Origin: Negativicutes bacterium | GTDB lineage: Bacteria > Bacillota_C > Negativicutes > Sporomusales_B > JARLHX01 | Assembly: GCA_031292035.1 (NCBI GenBank) | Contig: JARLHX010000313.1 | Span: 1 to 64,000 of the forward strand | DNA: 64,000 bases | Reading direction: 5' to 3' | Part shown: positions 24,970 through 36,189 of the stretch, in pieces | Numbering within the stretch: the first letter of the stretch is position 1 | How the letters are laid out: each line of letters starts with the position of its first letter | Notes under the pieces: generated by a model | What the model was told of the DNA's origin: nothing | What the model saw: the letters and a program-made list of their open reading frames with translations, nothing else | Database searches by the model: none | Made by a program: the position numbers and the translations under genes

Positions 24970-26556
24970 ATGAGAATACTGGTATCTGATCCGGTTTCGG
25001 AGCAAGGAATAGGCATTTTAAAACAGGAACATTCGGTAGATGTGAAACTTAAATTACCCCCCGAGGAACTGGTAAAAATTATTTCCGGCTATGACGCCCT
25101 GGTTGTGCGCAGCGAAACCAAAGTCACCAAAGCGGTCATTGAGGCGGCCGATAACCTCAAAGTCATCGGCCGGGCCGGGGTTGGCGTCGATAATATCGAT
25201 GTCGAAGCCGCCACAAAAAAAGGCATCATCGTGCTAAACACGCCGGAAGGCAACACCATTGCCGCCACCGAACACACCATGGCGATGATGCTGGCCCTGG
25301 CCCGCAGTATTCCCCAGGCCCATCAGTCCCTGAAGGAAGGCCAATGGCAGCGCGGCAAATTTATGGGTGTGGAAATGCGCGGCAAGACACTGGGCATCCT
25401 AGGCTTTGGCCGCATCGGCAGTGGAGTAGCCAAACGGGCCCAGGCGATGGAAATGAATGTGCTGGCCTACGACCCGTTTATCAATGCCGAAGCCGCCAAG
25501 GCGCTGGACATCGAGCTAATGGAACTGAGTGAAGTTCTTGCTGCCGCCGATTTTATTACCCTGCATCTGCCGCTGACTGCTGAGACAAAGTATCTACTGA
25601 ATAAAGAATCGCTCCAGAAATTGAAGCCAGGGGTCAGGATCATCAATTGCGCCCGTGGGGGAGTTATTGACGAACAGGCGCTGGCTGAGGCCATCACCCA
25701 GGGTGTTGTCGCCGGGGCGGCCATCGATGTGTTTGAAAAAGAGCCTGTCGATCCGGCCAACCCCCTGCTGGCTTTGGATAAAGTAATTATCACTCCCCAT
25801 CTCGGGGCATCTACCGCCGAGGCCCAGGTCGGCGTGGCTGTCGATGTGGCCCATGGTGTACTCGCCGCACTGCGCGGTGAGCCTGTTACCACCGCGGTCA
25901 ATATCGCCCCGGTGCCGGCCCATGTGATGAAGATCATCAAACCCTATCTTGACGTGGCCGAAAAAATGGGCTGTCTGGCCATTCATCTTGCCGACGGTCG
26001 GCTTGACGCTGTCGATATCGAGTACAACGGTGAAATCAGTGAAGTGGATACCCGCATGCTGACAACCGCAGTCTTAAAGGGCATCTTCAACCCCATTCTG
26101 CAGGAAGCAGTCAACTATGTGAATGCTCCTGCGGTCGCCAAGGCCAGGGGTATAAAAGCCAAAGAAATTAAGAGCAAGGCCGCAACCCATTTTACCAATC
26201 TGATTACCGTGAAAATCCGCACCGACAAAAGCGAGCACCTGATCGCCGGCACGCTGTTTGGCCGGGAGGAAGGCCGTATTGTCATGATTGACGGGTACCG
26301 GGTGGATGTGGCGCCGCAGGGCTGGCTGCTGATCGGCCCGCATATCGACAAGCCGGGAATCATCGGTAAGGTGGGCACCATTCTCGGCGACAACAATATC
26401 AATATCGCCAGCATGCAGGTTGGGCATACTGCCACCGCCGGACAAAATATCATGGTAATGACGGTGGAAGCAGACATTCCGACGCCTGTCATGCTGAAGA
26501 TCAATGCTGTTGACGGCATTCTCGCCGCCAAGTTGGTCAATTTCAACGCCGGTTAG
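24970..26556 (+). CDS. serA: D-3-phosphoglycerate dehydrogenase
   Basis: The first step of serine synthesis: NAD-dependent oxidation of 3-phosphoglycerate. 528 residues, the long form. An N-terminal substrate domain, a Rossmann domain ([14 protein letters not shown]), the active-site GGVIDEQAL and HLGAST segments, an intervening ASB domain and a C-terminal ACT domain ([26 protein letters not shown]) for serine feedback are all present. ATG 24970 is 6 nt from GGAGGG; ATG 24964 abuts it. Controlled by the double T-box leader; followed 16 nt later by the DUF1015 gene. Confidence 0.97.
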   Translation: MRILVSDPVSEQGIGILKQEHSVDVKLKLPPEELVKIISGYDALVVRSETKVTKAVIEAADNLKVIGRAGVGVDNIDVEAATKKGIIVLNTPEGNTIAATEHTMAMMLALARSIPQAHQSLKEGQWQRGKFMGVEMRGKTLGILGFGRIGSGVAKRAQAMEMNVLAYDPFINAEAAKALDIELMELSEVLAAADFITLHLPLTAETKYLLNKESLQKLKPGVRIINCARGGVIDEQALAEAITQGVVAGAAIDVFEKEPVDPANPLLALDKVIITPHLGASTAEAQVGVAVDVAHGVLAALRGEPVTTAVNIAPVPAHVMKIIKPYLDVAEKMGCLAIHLADGRLDAVDIEYNGEISEVDTRMLTTAVLKGIFNPILQEAVNYVNAPAVAKARGIKAKEIKSKAATHFTNLITVKIRTDKSEHLIAGTLFGREEGRIVMIDGYRVDVAPQGWLLIGPHIDKPGIIGKVGTILGDNNINIASMQVGHTATAGQNIMVMTVEADIPTPVMLKINAVDGILAAKLVNFNAG

Positions 26557-26572
26557 GGGAAAGGAGACAACA

Positions 26573-27826
26573 ATGGCTATCGTCAAACCATTTAAGGGAC
26601 TTCGCCCCGCACCGGAATTGGCGGCACAGATCGCGGCCCTCCCCTATGACGTAATGGATTCGGAAGAGGCGCGGATGCTTACCAACCAAAATCCCTACAG
26701 CTTTTTGCGGATTACCAAGGCTGAAGTCGATCTGCCGGTTGATGTTGATGTTCATTCGCCAGAGGTCTATCAAACCGCCCGGGCCAATCTTGACCGCTTC
26801 GTCGCCCAGGGATACCTGCGGCAGGATGGGGCGCCCTATTTCTATATTTATAAACAGCAAATGGGGCAGCACATCCAGGTGGGCTTAGTGGCGGCCGCCT
26901 CGATTGGTGAATATGAGGGCAATATCATCAAAAAACACGAACTGACCCGTCCGGACAAAGAACAGGACCGGGTGGACCATATTATCGCCACCGGCGCGCA
27001 AACCGGCGCCGTTTTTCTCACCTGCCGGGCCGATGCAGCGGTTAAAGCGCTGTTGACCAAAGGGATGCAAAAAAACCCGGCCTACGATTTTACCAGTCCG
27101 GATGGGATCAGCCATACCCTCTATGTTATCGATGATGCGGCTGATATCGCCGCCTTGGAGGATTCCTTCAGCCGCATCCCGGCTCTGTATATTGCCGACG
27201 GACACCATCGTTCGGCCGCCGCTGCCCGGGTAAGGGAGCTGTGCCGCAAAAACAACCCCAACCACAATGGTGAGGAAGAGTACAATCGCTTTTTGGCGGT
27301 CATCTTCCCTGATGACATGGTGAAAATTATGGATTATAACCGGGTAGTCCAGGATTTGAACGGGTTGCTGTTGGAAGAATTCATGGCGGCGATTGCGGCT
27401 CACTTTGAAATCGAAAAGTCCTGTCAGGGACCATTGAAGCCTGCTGCACCGCACACTTTCGGGATGTATCTTGCCGGCGGATGGTATAAACTTACCGCCA
27501 AGGCGGCGACGTACGCCACCGGCGATCCGGTGGTCAACCTCGATGTCAGTCTCCTGCAGGACCACCTTTTGGCGCCGGTATTGGCGATCGCCGACCAGCG
27601 CACCGACCAGCGCATCAATTTCATCGGCGGCATCCGCGGGATGCAGGAGCTGGAAAGACTGGTCGACAGCGGCAAATACGCCGTGGCTTTTGCCTTATAT
27701 CCCACTTCGGTCCAGGAGTTGATGGCCATCGCTGACGCCGGCCAGATTATGCCGCCCAAATCGACCTGGTTTGAACCCAAGCTGCGGGACGCTATGGTGG
27801 TGCATCTGATCGCTGCTGGGAAATAA
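26573..27826 (+). CDS. DUF1015 family protein
   Basis: 417 residues covering the whole DUF1015 family. The opening KPFKGLRPAPELAAQIAALP and YDVMD are characteristic, as are TRPDKEQDR and IADGHHRSAAA (a His-rich motif suggestive of an active site). The biochemical role is not settled. It is often coupled to serA in Firmicutes, as here (AAAGGAGA site, 16-nt gap), which suggests a link to serine or phosphoserine metabolism (inference). Confidence 0.88.
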   Translation: MAIVKPFKGLRPAPELAAQIAALPYDVMDSEEARMLTNQNPYSFLRITKAEVDLPVDVDVHSPEVYQTARANLDRFVAQGYLRQDGAPYFYIYKQQMGQHIQVGLVAAASIGEYEGNIIKKHELTRPDKEQDRVDHIIATGAQTGAVFLTCRADAAVKALLTKGMQKNPAYDFTSPDGISHTLYVIDDAADIAALEDSFSRIPALYIADGHHRSAAAARVRELCRKNNPNHNGEEEYNRFLAVIFPDDMVKIMDYNRVVQDLNGLLLEEFMAAIAAHFEIEKSCQGPLKPAAPHTFGMYLAGGWYKLTAKAATYATGDPVVNLDVSLLQDHLLAPVLAIADQRTDQRINFIGGIRGMQELERLVDSGKYAVAFALYPTSVQELMAIADAGQIMPPKSTWFEPKLRDAMVVHLIAAGK

Positions 27827-27858
27827 AAAAGAGAGGCAACATTTGTTGCCTCTCTTTT
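27827..27858. terminator. Bidirectional terminator after the serA operon
   Basis: A perfect stem AAAAGAGAGGCAACA / TGTTGCCTCTCTTTT with a minimal loop between convergent genes. Confidence 0.92.
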
Positions 27859-27864
27859 GCAAGA

Positions 27865-28089
27865 TTAACGCCGGATTTCTTTCGGCAGCCAGCTTTCTTT
27901 GTCGCCGCATTCACAGCAACCGTAAAGCTCGGTCATGGTCTTGCCGACATTTTGATAGGCAGTCATGATGTCAGGAGCCGGAGAAGCGCCGCACTGGCAA
28001 CATTTGACTGCCGCCGGATCTTTGGCCAGTTCGGTGTAGCGAACCTGGAACCCGTTTTTGCATTTGGGACATTCAATTGAAAATAACAT
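27865..28089 (-). CDS. Small zinc-ribbon protein
   Basis: 74 residues with three cysteine pairs: CPKC (residue 7), CCQC (about 30) and CCEC (about 58). This is consistent with one or two zinc-binding ribbons. The N-terminal IECPKCKNGFQVRY resembles MJ0042-type zinc-finger starts. The function is unknown. ATG 28089 has GGGAGGA upstream. Confidence 0.72.
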   Translation of the reverse strand: MLFSIECPKCKNGFQVRYTELAKDPAAVKCCQCGASPAPDIMTAYQNVGKTMTELYGCCECGDKESWLPKEIRR

Positions 28090-28441
28090 GACAATCCTCC
28101 CTACATAAACCCAATGATTTGGCTGGATGCTAAAGGCGAGATAAGCGGGGCGATGTGCGCCTTAGTTCATAAACTTATTACAATATTTCGCTTTGATGGG
28201 GACGTTTTCCTTTCTCTTTGGAAGGCGCTTTGCTATTACAGTTGCAGGATTGTTGTTGTTGGGGGCGAAAAATAGTGAAAGGGGAGGAATATTTATGAAA
28301 AAACGATTATTGGGGTGCATTGGTTAAAAGTGACGGAATTGCCCAGATGTTCAGTATCCACCTGCAGTATACCCGATATAACATAAAGACAGTCATTCCG
28401 GCACGCCAGGTCTTCTTGCAAATAGAACGGGCCGATCGCTG
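28090..28441. other. Intergenic region with a 10-codon reading frame
   Basis: About 350 bases with no full gene. A strong GGGGAGG site at about 28281-28287 is followed by ATG 28295 and the frame MKKRLLGCIG ending TAA at 28327. It looks like the first residues of a signal or lipoprotein peptide whose remainder is missing, or a leader peptide. Confidence 0.35.
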
Positions 28442-28804
28442 TTAGTTGTCTGATTCTTCTTGGTGGCGCAAAGGACTTTGGCTGGTTTCCAGCAGAGGGC
28501 CCTTTTCCGAAACGGGCTGACCTTCGCCAATCATTGTCTCTTTTATATTTTGTGGTGCCAGACTAATTGCAAGTCCGCCGGTAATGGGGGACAATATATT
28601 GAATACCGCGGCATAGATCAACCCGGCTAGACCGGAAAAAAGTCCGAAAATAAAGCCTAGGAACATGCCGCCGAAAATCCCGACCGCGCTTCGGTCGAGA
28701 AGACCGAGGGCGATTCCGCCCAGCCCGCCGAGGCAGACTCCGGCGCAGAAGCACCAGCGGAAAACCCCGGTGCAGGAGAAACGAAGGATTGAATAATTGG
28801 ACAT
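28442..28804 (-). CDS. Glycine-rich small membrane protein, unknown function
   Basis: 120 residues with two to three hydrophobic Gly-rich segments (CAGVCLGGLGGIALGLL; GIFGGMFLGFIFGLFSGLAGLIYAAVF) and a polar C-terminal tail. Gly-zipper-like helices suggest packing in the membrane. I do not recognise the family. ATG 28804 has AAGGGGTG upstream; it diverges from the thioredoxin-reductase-like gene. Confidence 0.6.
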   Translation of the reverse strand: MSNYSILRFSCTGVFRWCFCAGVCLGGLGGIALGLLDRSAVGIFGGMFLGFIFGLFSGLAGLIYAAVFNILSPITGGLAISLAPQNIKETMIGEGQPVSEKGPLLETSQSPLRHQEESDN

Positions 28805-28896
28805 AATACCACCCCTTGCGTAAGCGACTGGACCCCTGTAAGCAGAGAAGCTCAACAATCGGCATTTTACGCGGTAAAGACAAAGGAGGGCAATAC

Positions 28897-29778
28897 ATGG
28901 CAGATACTATTTTTGATATTGCTGTAGTTGGCGGCGGGCCGGCCGGCTTGTCGGCTGCGCTGACCGGGCGGGTGCGCAACAAAAATGTGGCGCTTTTTGA
29001 ACATCTGGAGTTCAGTCCGAAACTGCAAAAGGCCCACCTGGTGGACAACTATCCCGGGTTGCCGCAGATCACCGGCAAAGGTCTGGTTCAGCAGATGGCG
29101 GCCCATTGCCTGGCGCACAACCCGACGGTCATCAAAGAAAAAGTGCTGAACATCTTCCCGGGAGAGATCATTACGCTCCTTACGCCGGTCGCCACATATC
29201 AGGCCCGTACCGTGATACTGACTACAGGGGTGGTGGCCACCCTGCTGTTTAGCGGCGAAAAAGAATTTCTCGGCCGCGGTGTCAGCTATTGCGCTACCTG
29301 CGACGGGATGTTTTACAAAGATAAAAAGGTAGCGGTTATTTCCTATTCCTCCGAAGGGGAACACGAGACCCAGTTTTTGGGGGAACTTTGTCGCGAAGTA
29401 TATTATTTGCCCCAATATAAATCTGCGCAGCCGCCAGCGCTGAGAGGCAACGTCAAAGTGCTTGCCGCAAAACCCCGCGCGATAAAGGGCGACAGTCAGG
29501 TAGAACAACTGGTGACAGACCAGGATGACATCAAGGTGGACGGAGTATTTATTTTCCGCGAGTCCGACCCGGTGGAAAACATTCTGGCCGGACTGGAGCT
29601 CACCGGAGAAGTTGTCAAGGTAGACCGCGCCATGGCTACCAATATCCCCGGTATTTTTGCCGCCGGGGACTGCACCGGCAAACCCTGGCAGATTGCCAAG
29701 GCCACGGGAGAAGGGCTGGTGGCGGTGCTAAGCGCAATCAGTTATCTCGATACGAAAGCCAGGCCAGCCGCGCCGTAA
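28897..29778 (+). CDS. Thioredoxin reductase-like flavoprotein lacking NADPH motifs
   Basis: 293 residues. The N-terminal FAD-binding motif VVGGGPAGLSAA and the redox-active CATCDG (about residue 133) are those of low-Mr thioredoxin reductase. The C-terminal FAD motif (GIFAAGDCTGKPWQ) is present. The NADPH-binding motif GxGxxA that should follow the CxxC is replaced by AVISYSSEGEHE, and the HRRxxxR motif is absent. This is the pattern of clostridial ferredoxin-dependent flavin thioredoxin reductases, so ferredoxin is the likely donor (inference). The 3' end overlaps the convergent ykvI-type gene by 41 bases. Confidence 0.85.
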   Translation: MADTIFDIAVVGGGPAGLSAALTGRVRNKNVALFEHLEFSPKLQKAHLVDNYPGLPQITGKGLVQQMAAHCLAHNPTVIKEKVLNIFPGEIITLLTPVATYQARTVILTTGVVATLLFSGEKEFLGRGVSYCATCDGMFYKDKKVAVISYSSEGEHETQFLGELCREVYYLPQYKSAQPPALRGNVKVLAAKPRAIKGDSQVEQLVTDQDDIKVDGVFIFRESDPVENILAGLELTGEVVKVDRAMATNIPGIFAAGDCTGKPWQIAKATGEGLVAVLSAISYLDTKARPAAP

Positions 29779-30793
29779 ATAAAAGGGTTGCATAGCCGAA
29801 AAGGGGAAAAAGAACCCGGATCAGATTGGCGAACCCGGCCTGGCCGCAGATGATGGCGGCGACAGTGATCGTCGCGGCGGTGATAACCGGCGGAAGACGC
29901 AAGCTGTGACGCATTTTTGCCAGACAACCGTATAGGCTGGCGATCGCGGTGGTGTACATTGCGGCAAGCAGGGTAAACGCATATATGACGCTGCTCAAGG
30001 GGTTCTGATTGCTGGCAAGTTCCAGGAAGGGTACCTCATAATCAAGAATTTCCGGTGAATGGATCAGGACCACCAGGGCGATGACCATGGCCAAAAGGCC
30101 AACCGTCAGACCGCCGATCGCGCCGCCCATCAGACGGGTTTTGCGGTCTGCTACCAGGTTTCCCAGAGGGACCAGCACGGTGGAAGCGATGACTAAATTG
30201 TAGGATACATACAGTAAACTGCCGAGCAGCCAGTGGGGCGCCGGCGAAGTGATGGCATCCAGTTCATCATTCAGCAGGCTTAAGTCGAAATCATGATAGG
30301 AAAGCGAATAGATGCTGATCGCCAAAATGGATAATACTAAGAGGGGCGTTATCACCATATTGGCGGTGACAATGCCGCCGACGCCATAGAGCACGGTGAG
30401 AACGATCGCGAGCGCCGCTGCAACCAGGCCGTTCAGGTACGGCACGCCGAAATAATCCCGGAGAACGGTCGCCGCTCCGGCCAGCATGACGGTTACGGCG
30501 GTGAATAAAAAGGCGGCAGTGACTAGATCAATTATCAGACCGAAGCGCCGGCCGCAAAGGTGATAGATGGCCTCGGGATAGGTCTCGGCATGCAACTTAT
30601 GGCCCAAATCCAGTAATGCGCCCCCCAGCCAGCCGAAAAGACCGCCGGCAAGCACGACGCCGGCAAGGCCGATGGGGCCATAACTGGTGAAAAATTGAGC
30701 GATTTCCTGCCCGGAGGCGAAACCGGCGCCGATGATTGTGCCGGCAAAGGTGGCTCCAACTTGCAAGGCTTTGAGTGACTTTTCGTTTTTCAT
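29738..30793 (-). CDS. YkvI-family membrane transporter
   Basis: 351 residues, about ten TM helices, of the YkvI family (LeuT-like fold, amino acid/cation symporter relatives). The first helix has the typical ATFAGTIIGAGFASGQEI. Substrate unknown. Its 3' end overlaps the flavoprotein gene on the other strand, leaving no room for a terminator between them. A terminator separates it from the upstream UDG gene. Confidence 0.82.
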   Translation of the reverse strand: MKNEKSLKALQVGATFAGTIIGAGFASGQEIAQFFTSYGPIGLAGVVLAGGLFGWLGGALLDLGHKLHAETYPEAIYHLCGRRFGLIIDLVTAAFLFTAVTVMLAGAATVLRDYFGVPYLNGLVAAALAIVLTVLYGVGGIVTANMVITPLLVLSILAISIYSLSYHDFDLSLLNDELDAITSPAPHWLLGSLLYVSYNLVIASTVLVPLGNLVADRKTRLMGGAIGGLTVGLLAMVIALVVLIHSPEILDYEVPFLELASNQNPLSSVIYAFTLLAAMYTTAIASLYGCLAKMRHSLRLPPVITAATITVAAIICGQAGFANLIRVLFPLFGYATLLFTARLAWLSYRDN

Positions 30794-30883
30794 GGTTCGC
30801 CCCCATTGCGTTTCTGTCGGTAAAGTCTATGATAAATGCGGCGTTTTCTGACATGGTTTTTTCATACTTTCGAGGCGAAACAA

Positions 30884-30923
30884 AAAAACCATGAAGGATA
30901 ACAATCCTTCATGGTTTTTATTT
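30884..30923. terminator. Terminator between UDG and ykvI-type genes
   Basis: AAAACCATGAAGGA pairs with TCCTTCATGGTTTT around TAACAA, with A and T tracts on either side. It can stop the UDG transcript (- strand). Confidence 0.88.
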
Positions 30924-30954
30924 TCATCATTCGCCGATAACGCTGCAGGGTGTG

Positions 30955-31623
30955 CTAAGCTTTTTTCCCTTGGCGCTCGGCGCGCCGAGGAGCATAAAGA
31001 GAAAGTAGATCAGGCAGCTCTTCTGACTGGAGCGCAAAATCCGGGGCCAATTCTCGGCACTTTTCCACCGCTGCCTTGAGATCATAGAAGACCTCCCATT
31101 TGGCTTTGACCAGCTCCTTGCCCTCGAGACGCAGCAGATAGGCCGGATGAAAGGTGGCAATCGCCGGAATGCCATATTTGGTATCGAACCATTGACCACG
31201 ATCCTTGGTGATCTTGGCAGTAGGATCGAACAGGTATTTCAGCGCCACGCTGCCAAGGGCGATAATGACTTTTGGCCGGACAAAAGCCAGTTCGGCGTCA
31301 AGCCAGTTCTGGGCACAAAACTGGCCTTCCTCCAAGGTGGGAGTGCGATTGCCTTTGGGGCGGCATTTGATAATATTCGAGGTATAAATTTTGTCACGGG
31401 TTACATTTACGCTCCACAAAGCCTTGTCCAGCAGTTTGCCGGACGGACCTACCAGCGGCACGCCGTATTCGTCCTCCACGCCGCCAGGCCCTTCGCCGAC
31501 GATGGCCAGCGGGCTGTCCGCCGAACCGTTATAAGAGGTTGGACCGATGGCGCTCTGGCGAAGCTGGCAGAGGTCGCATTGCAGCAGAGCCTGTTCCAGA
31601 CTGGCATGATCAGTAAAAGACAT
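30955..31623 (-). CDS. Family 4 uracil-DNA glycosylase ([4Fe-4S])
   Basis: It removes uracil from DNA. 222 residues with the family-4 active-site motif GEGPGGVEDEYG and the second motif FHPAYLLR. Four cysteines (CDLC near residue 16, IIKCRP near 87, and FCAQ near 103) are placed to bind a [4Fe-4S] cluster. An extra charged C-terminal tail follows the domain. Divergent from korA. Confidence 0.93.
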   Translation of the reverse strand: MSFTDHASLEQALLQCDLCQLRQSAIGPTSYNGSADSPLAIVGEGPGGVEDEYGVPLVGPSGKLLDKALWSVNVTRDKIYTSNIIKCRPKGNRTPTLEEGQFCAQNWLDAELAFVRPKVIIALGSVALKYLFDPTAKITKDRGQWFDTKYGIPAIATFHPAYLLRLEGKELVKAKWEVFYDLKAAVEKCRELAPDFALQSEELPDLLSLYAPRRAERQGKKA

Positions 31624-31739
31624 GATATCACCCCTAGTGGCTATTTCTGGCCTGACAATAAAAATCCTGCCAAGGGGTGTGGCAGGGGAAAGATATCATC
31701 CAGGCGAAAGTGGAAAGAATAAGCAAAGGAGGGGATTTT

Positions 31740-33497
31740 ATGGCGCAAAGCAGCTATATTTGCCAGTTCGTTGGCGAGGCCGGTTATGGGGTGATGAGCG
31801 CAGGATCAATGGTGGCCAAGGCCGCTGGCCGCAACGGCTTGTGGGCCTTTATCGCCAGCGAATACCCGTCGCTCATCAAGGGTGGACTGAATACATGTCT
31901 GGTGCGGCTCAGCGATCAGCCGGTGACCGCCTATGAAGAAGAACTGGACTTTCTGGGTGTGATGTCTCAGGAAGGGCTGGAACAAAACTACACCAAACTA
32001 AAACAGGGCGCCGTGCTTCTCTACGACGCTGATGCTGTCCAGGTTGATCCGGCGAAGTTAACAGCCGGGGTGGCAGCTTTCCCGGTAAAATTGCTGCAGG
32101 CCATCGCCGGAGATTCAGCCAAGTTTATGGCGAATAGCGCCATGGTAGGAGCTTTTTGCGCCCTCTGCGGCTTTCCGGTGGAGTTGATCGCTGCTGTGAT
32201 GCGCAGCGAGTTTTCCCAGCCGGAAATTCAGGCCCGCAACCTCAGTTTGCTTAGCGAAACTTATAATAAAGTCGCAGCCGATATGGCAGGAAAACCAGAC
32301 TTTCCCCTTGCTTTTACCGCCAATGACCGCTCGAAGATGTTACTTAACGGTAACGAGGCTATTTCGATGGGAGCAATCAAGGCTGGCTGTAAATTCGCTG
32401 CCGGATATCCGATGACTCCCGGATCGAGCGTGTTGACTTATGTGGCTGATCATGCGTCGGAATATGGTCTTGTCTTTAAACAGGCGGAGGACGAAGTTGC
32501 CGCCATGAATATGCTGATCGGTGCCGGTTTCGCCGGAGTCCGGGCCATTGGCGCGACCAGTGGCGGCGGCTTTGCCTTGATGGTCGAAGCGCTGGGATTT
32601 GCCGGACAGGCGGAAGTGCCGGTGGTGATGGTGGAAGCGCAGCGGGGCGGTCCCAGCACCGGGCTGCCCACCCGTACCGCTCAAGCCGATTTGAATTTTG
32701 TCACTTATGCCTCTCAGGGAGAATTCCCCCGCTTTGTCATCGCTCCTGGCGATATCGACGAATGCTTTTATGAGACCTTCCGGATCTTTAACCTCGCCGA
32801 AAAGTACCAGGTACCCTGCATTATTCTCAGCGACAAGTATTTGGCTGATTCAGCGGCAACCAACCTCTTCTTCGATGACGCCGGGTTGACGATTGATCGC
32901 GGCAAACTGGCAGACGAAGGTCGCCTGGCGGCCAATCAGCCCTATTGGCGGTACCGACAGACCGAGGACGGGATCTCTTTGCGGGCCATTCCGGGGCAAA
33001 AAGGCGGCCGCCATATTGCCACAAGCTACACCCATGGCGAGGATGGTTTTTACAGCTCAGGTAACCACGAATACGCCGCCAGCGAACCAGAAATAACCGC
33101 GGCCGGGCTGGATAAACTTTTTCGCAAGGTACCGGCAATGCTGGCCGATGTACCGGCAATTGAGCTTTATGGACCGGAGATAGCCGACCTTACCATTGTT
33201 GCCTGGGGGTCGACCAAAGGCGCGGTGCTGGAAGCGATGAACCTGGCTGCCGCCGCCGGGCTGACCGTCAATTTCCTCCAGGTGAGGTACCTGTCGCCAT
33301 TCCCGGCGGCTGCGGTGGAGGCTGTTTTACAAAAGGCCCGGCAGACCCTCCTGGTCGAGGGGAACAAGACGGCCCAACTGGGCGGCATGATCCGTGCCAA
33401 TACCGGCTACAAAATGGACCACACCTATTTAAAATATGATTCCCGGCCGTTTGTTCCATCGGCGATTTTCGCCAAGATGAAGGAGGTGCTGGGCTAA
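31740..33497 (+). CDS. korA: 2-oxoacid:acceptor oxidoreductase, fused gamma-alpha subunit
   Basis: 585 residues. The N-terminal ~190 form the gamma domain (FVGEAGYGVMSAG; SEYPSLIKGG), and the rest is the alpha/TPP pyrimidine domain (GNEAISMGAIKAGCKFAAGYPMTPGS). This KorA type pairs with a KorB beta subunit, encoded next with a TAATG overlap. The complex oxidises a 2-oxoacid, probably 2-oxoglutarate, to acyl-CoA, CO2 and reduced ferredoxin. ATG 31740 has AAAGGAGGGG upstream. There is no delta ferredoxin subunit here, unlike the second system at 56026. Confidence 0.92.
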   Translation: MAQSSYICQFVGEAGYGVMSAGSMVAKAAGRNGLWAFIASEYPSLIKGGLNTCLVRLSDQPVTAYEEELDFLGVMSQEGLEQNYTKLKQGAVLLYDADAVQVDPAKLTAGVAAFPVKLLQAIAGDSAKFMANSAMVGAFCALCGFPVELIAAVMRSEFSQPEIQARNLSLLSETYNKVAADMAGKPDFPLAFTANDRSKMLLNGNEAISMGAIKAGCKFAAGYPMTPGSSVLTYVADHASEYGLVFKQAEDEVAAMNMLIGAGFAGVRAIGATSGGGFALMVEALGFAGQAEVPVVMVEAQRGGPSTGLPTRTAQADLNFVTYASQGEFPRFVIAPGDIDECFYETFRIFNLAEKYQVPCIILSDKYLADSAATNLFFDDAGLTIDRGKLADEGRLAANQPYWRYRQTEDGISLRAIPGQKGGRHIATSYTHGEDGFYSSGNHEYAASEPEITAAGLDKLFRKVPAMLADVPAIELYGPEIADLTIVAWGSTKGAVLEAMNLAAAAGLTVNFLQVRYLSPFPAAAVEAVLQKARQTLLVEGNKTAQLGGMIRANTGYKMDHTYLKYDSRPFVPSAIFAKMKEVLG

Positions 33498-34357
33498 TGG
33501 CACAGGATATTAATCTCGAATATAGCTCGACCTGGTGTCCGGGGTGCGGAAATTTCGGCATTATCAACGCTCTTAAAAAGGCTTTTGTCGATGCCGGCCT
33601 TGATCTGGAGCAGACGGTACAAGTGACTGGTATCGGTTGCTCCAGTAAGATTGGCCAATACTTAAATCTTTACCGGATTGAAACACTTCATGGCCGCACC
33701 TTGCCGGTGGCCACCGGCGTAAAGCTGGCCAATCACCACCTGACAGTCATCGCCGAAGGGGGCGACGGCGACGGTACAGGGATCGGCATGGGCCACTTTA
33801 TCCACACTGCCAGACGGAATCTGGATATCGCCTACTTTATCCACAACAACCAGATTTATGGTTTGACCAAAGGCCAATCCTCACCCACCAGTGAGCTTGG
33901 CGCCGTCACAAAATTTACTCCGGCACCCCATGGCAATGTCGAACGGCCCATTAACATCGTGCAGACCGCCATCAGCGCCGGGGCCACCTTCGTCGCCCGG
34001 GCTTTCACCGGCGATATTCAGCAGTTGGCCGATATCATGGTTCAGGCCATTCGCCATCCGGGCTTTGCGGTCGTCGATATCCTCCAGCCCTGCGTGTCCT
34101 TCAATCATCTCAATACCTACCAATGGTACCGGCAGCGGATTGTTCCCCTTAATACACTGCCAGATTACGATCCGGCAGACCGGGCGAAAGCGTTGTCTCT
34201 GGCCGGCATCTGGGGCGACAAAATCCCCTTGGGCGTTTTCTTCCGGGAAGTGCGTCCGACTTTTGTCGATTCGCTGCCCCAATTGGCCGAGGGTCCGCTG
34301 GCTGGCAGGCCTCTCGGCAATATCAACATTGCCGGATTGATGTCCGAGATGGTTTAG
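33497..34357 (+). CDS. korB: 2-oxoacid:ferredoxin oxidoreductase beta subunit
   Basis: 286 residues, the TPP- and [4Fe-4S]-binding subunit. Motifs are WCPGCGNFGI (cluster/TPP), GIGCSSKIG, and the TPP/Mg motif GDGDGTGIGMGHF. Translationally coupled to korA. The C-terminus is short, as in KorB enzymes. The partner ferredoxin is external. Confidence 0.93.
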   Translation: MAQDINLEYSSTWCPGCGNFGIINALKKAFVDAGLDLEQTVQVTGIGCSSKIGQYLNLYRIETLHGRTLPVATGVKLANHHLTVIAEGGDGDGTGIGMGHFIHTARRNLDIAYFIHNNQIYGLTKGQSSPTSELGAVTKFTPAPHGNVERPINIVQTAISAGATFVARAFTGDIQQLADIMVQAIRHPGFAVVDILQPCVSFNHLNTYQWYRQRIVPLNTLPDYDPADRAKALSLAGIWGDKIPLGVFFREVRPTFVDSLPQLAEGPLAGRPLGNINIAGLMSEMV

Positions 34358-34409
34358 CGCAACCGGCCAGCGGGTTAGTGGAGGTCTTGCGAACCTTTGC
34401 CAGCAAATA

Positions 34410-34438
34410 TTGACGCGTATCCGTCCGGAGGGTACAAT
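34410..34438 (+). promoter_or_regulatory. Sigma-A promoter of serS
   Basis: TTGACG (34410-34415), 17-nt spacer, TACAAT (34433-34438). It predicts a start near 34445 and a leader of about 205 nt. Confidence 0.8.
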
Positions 34439-34444
34439 AAAACA

Positions 34445-35949
<1,505 letters not shown>

Positions 35950-35972
35950 TTAAGGGAATAAAATATTGGGGA

Positions 35973-36145
35973 TAGGTGCCTGTATTGGGCTTAATAGGGA
36001 AGTTTGGTGTGAAGCCAACACGGTCCCGCCGCTGTAAGGGGAAGTGAACCTGCACTATGCCACTGGAACGTTGTGTTCTGGGAAGGCGCAGGGACATGAT
36101 GATCCTGAGTCAGAAGAACTGCCTGTCCGACAATCACCGCTTTTG
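35973..36145 (+). promoter_or_regulatory. Cobalamin riboswitch
   Basis: The hallmark segments are present in order: AGGGAAG with GGTGTGAAGCC, the core GTCCCGCCGCTGTAA (36023-36037), GCCACTGG (36059-36066), and the B12 box GAGTCAGAAGAACTGCCTG (from 36107). It represses the downstream cobalt-uptake genes when adenosyl- or methylcobalamin is abundant. Confidence 0.95.
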
Positions 36146-36189
36146 ACCCACGAGAGATGGGGAGGGGATTTGCAATTGTTTACAATGCA

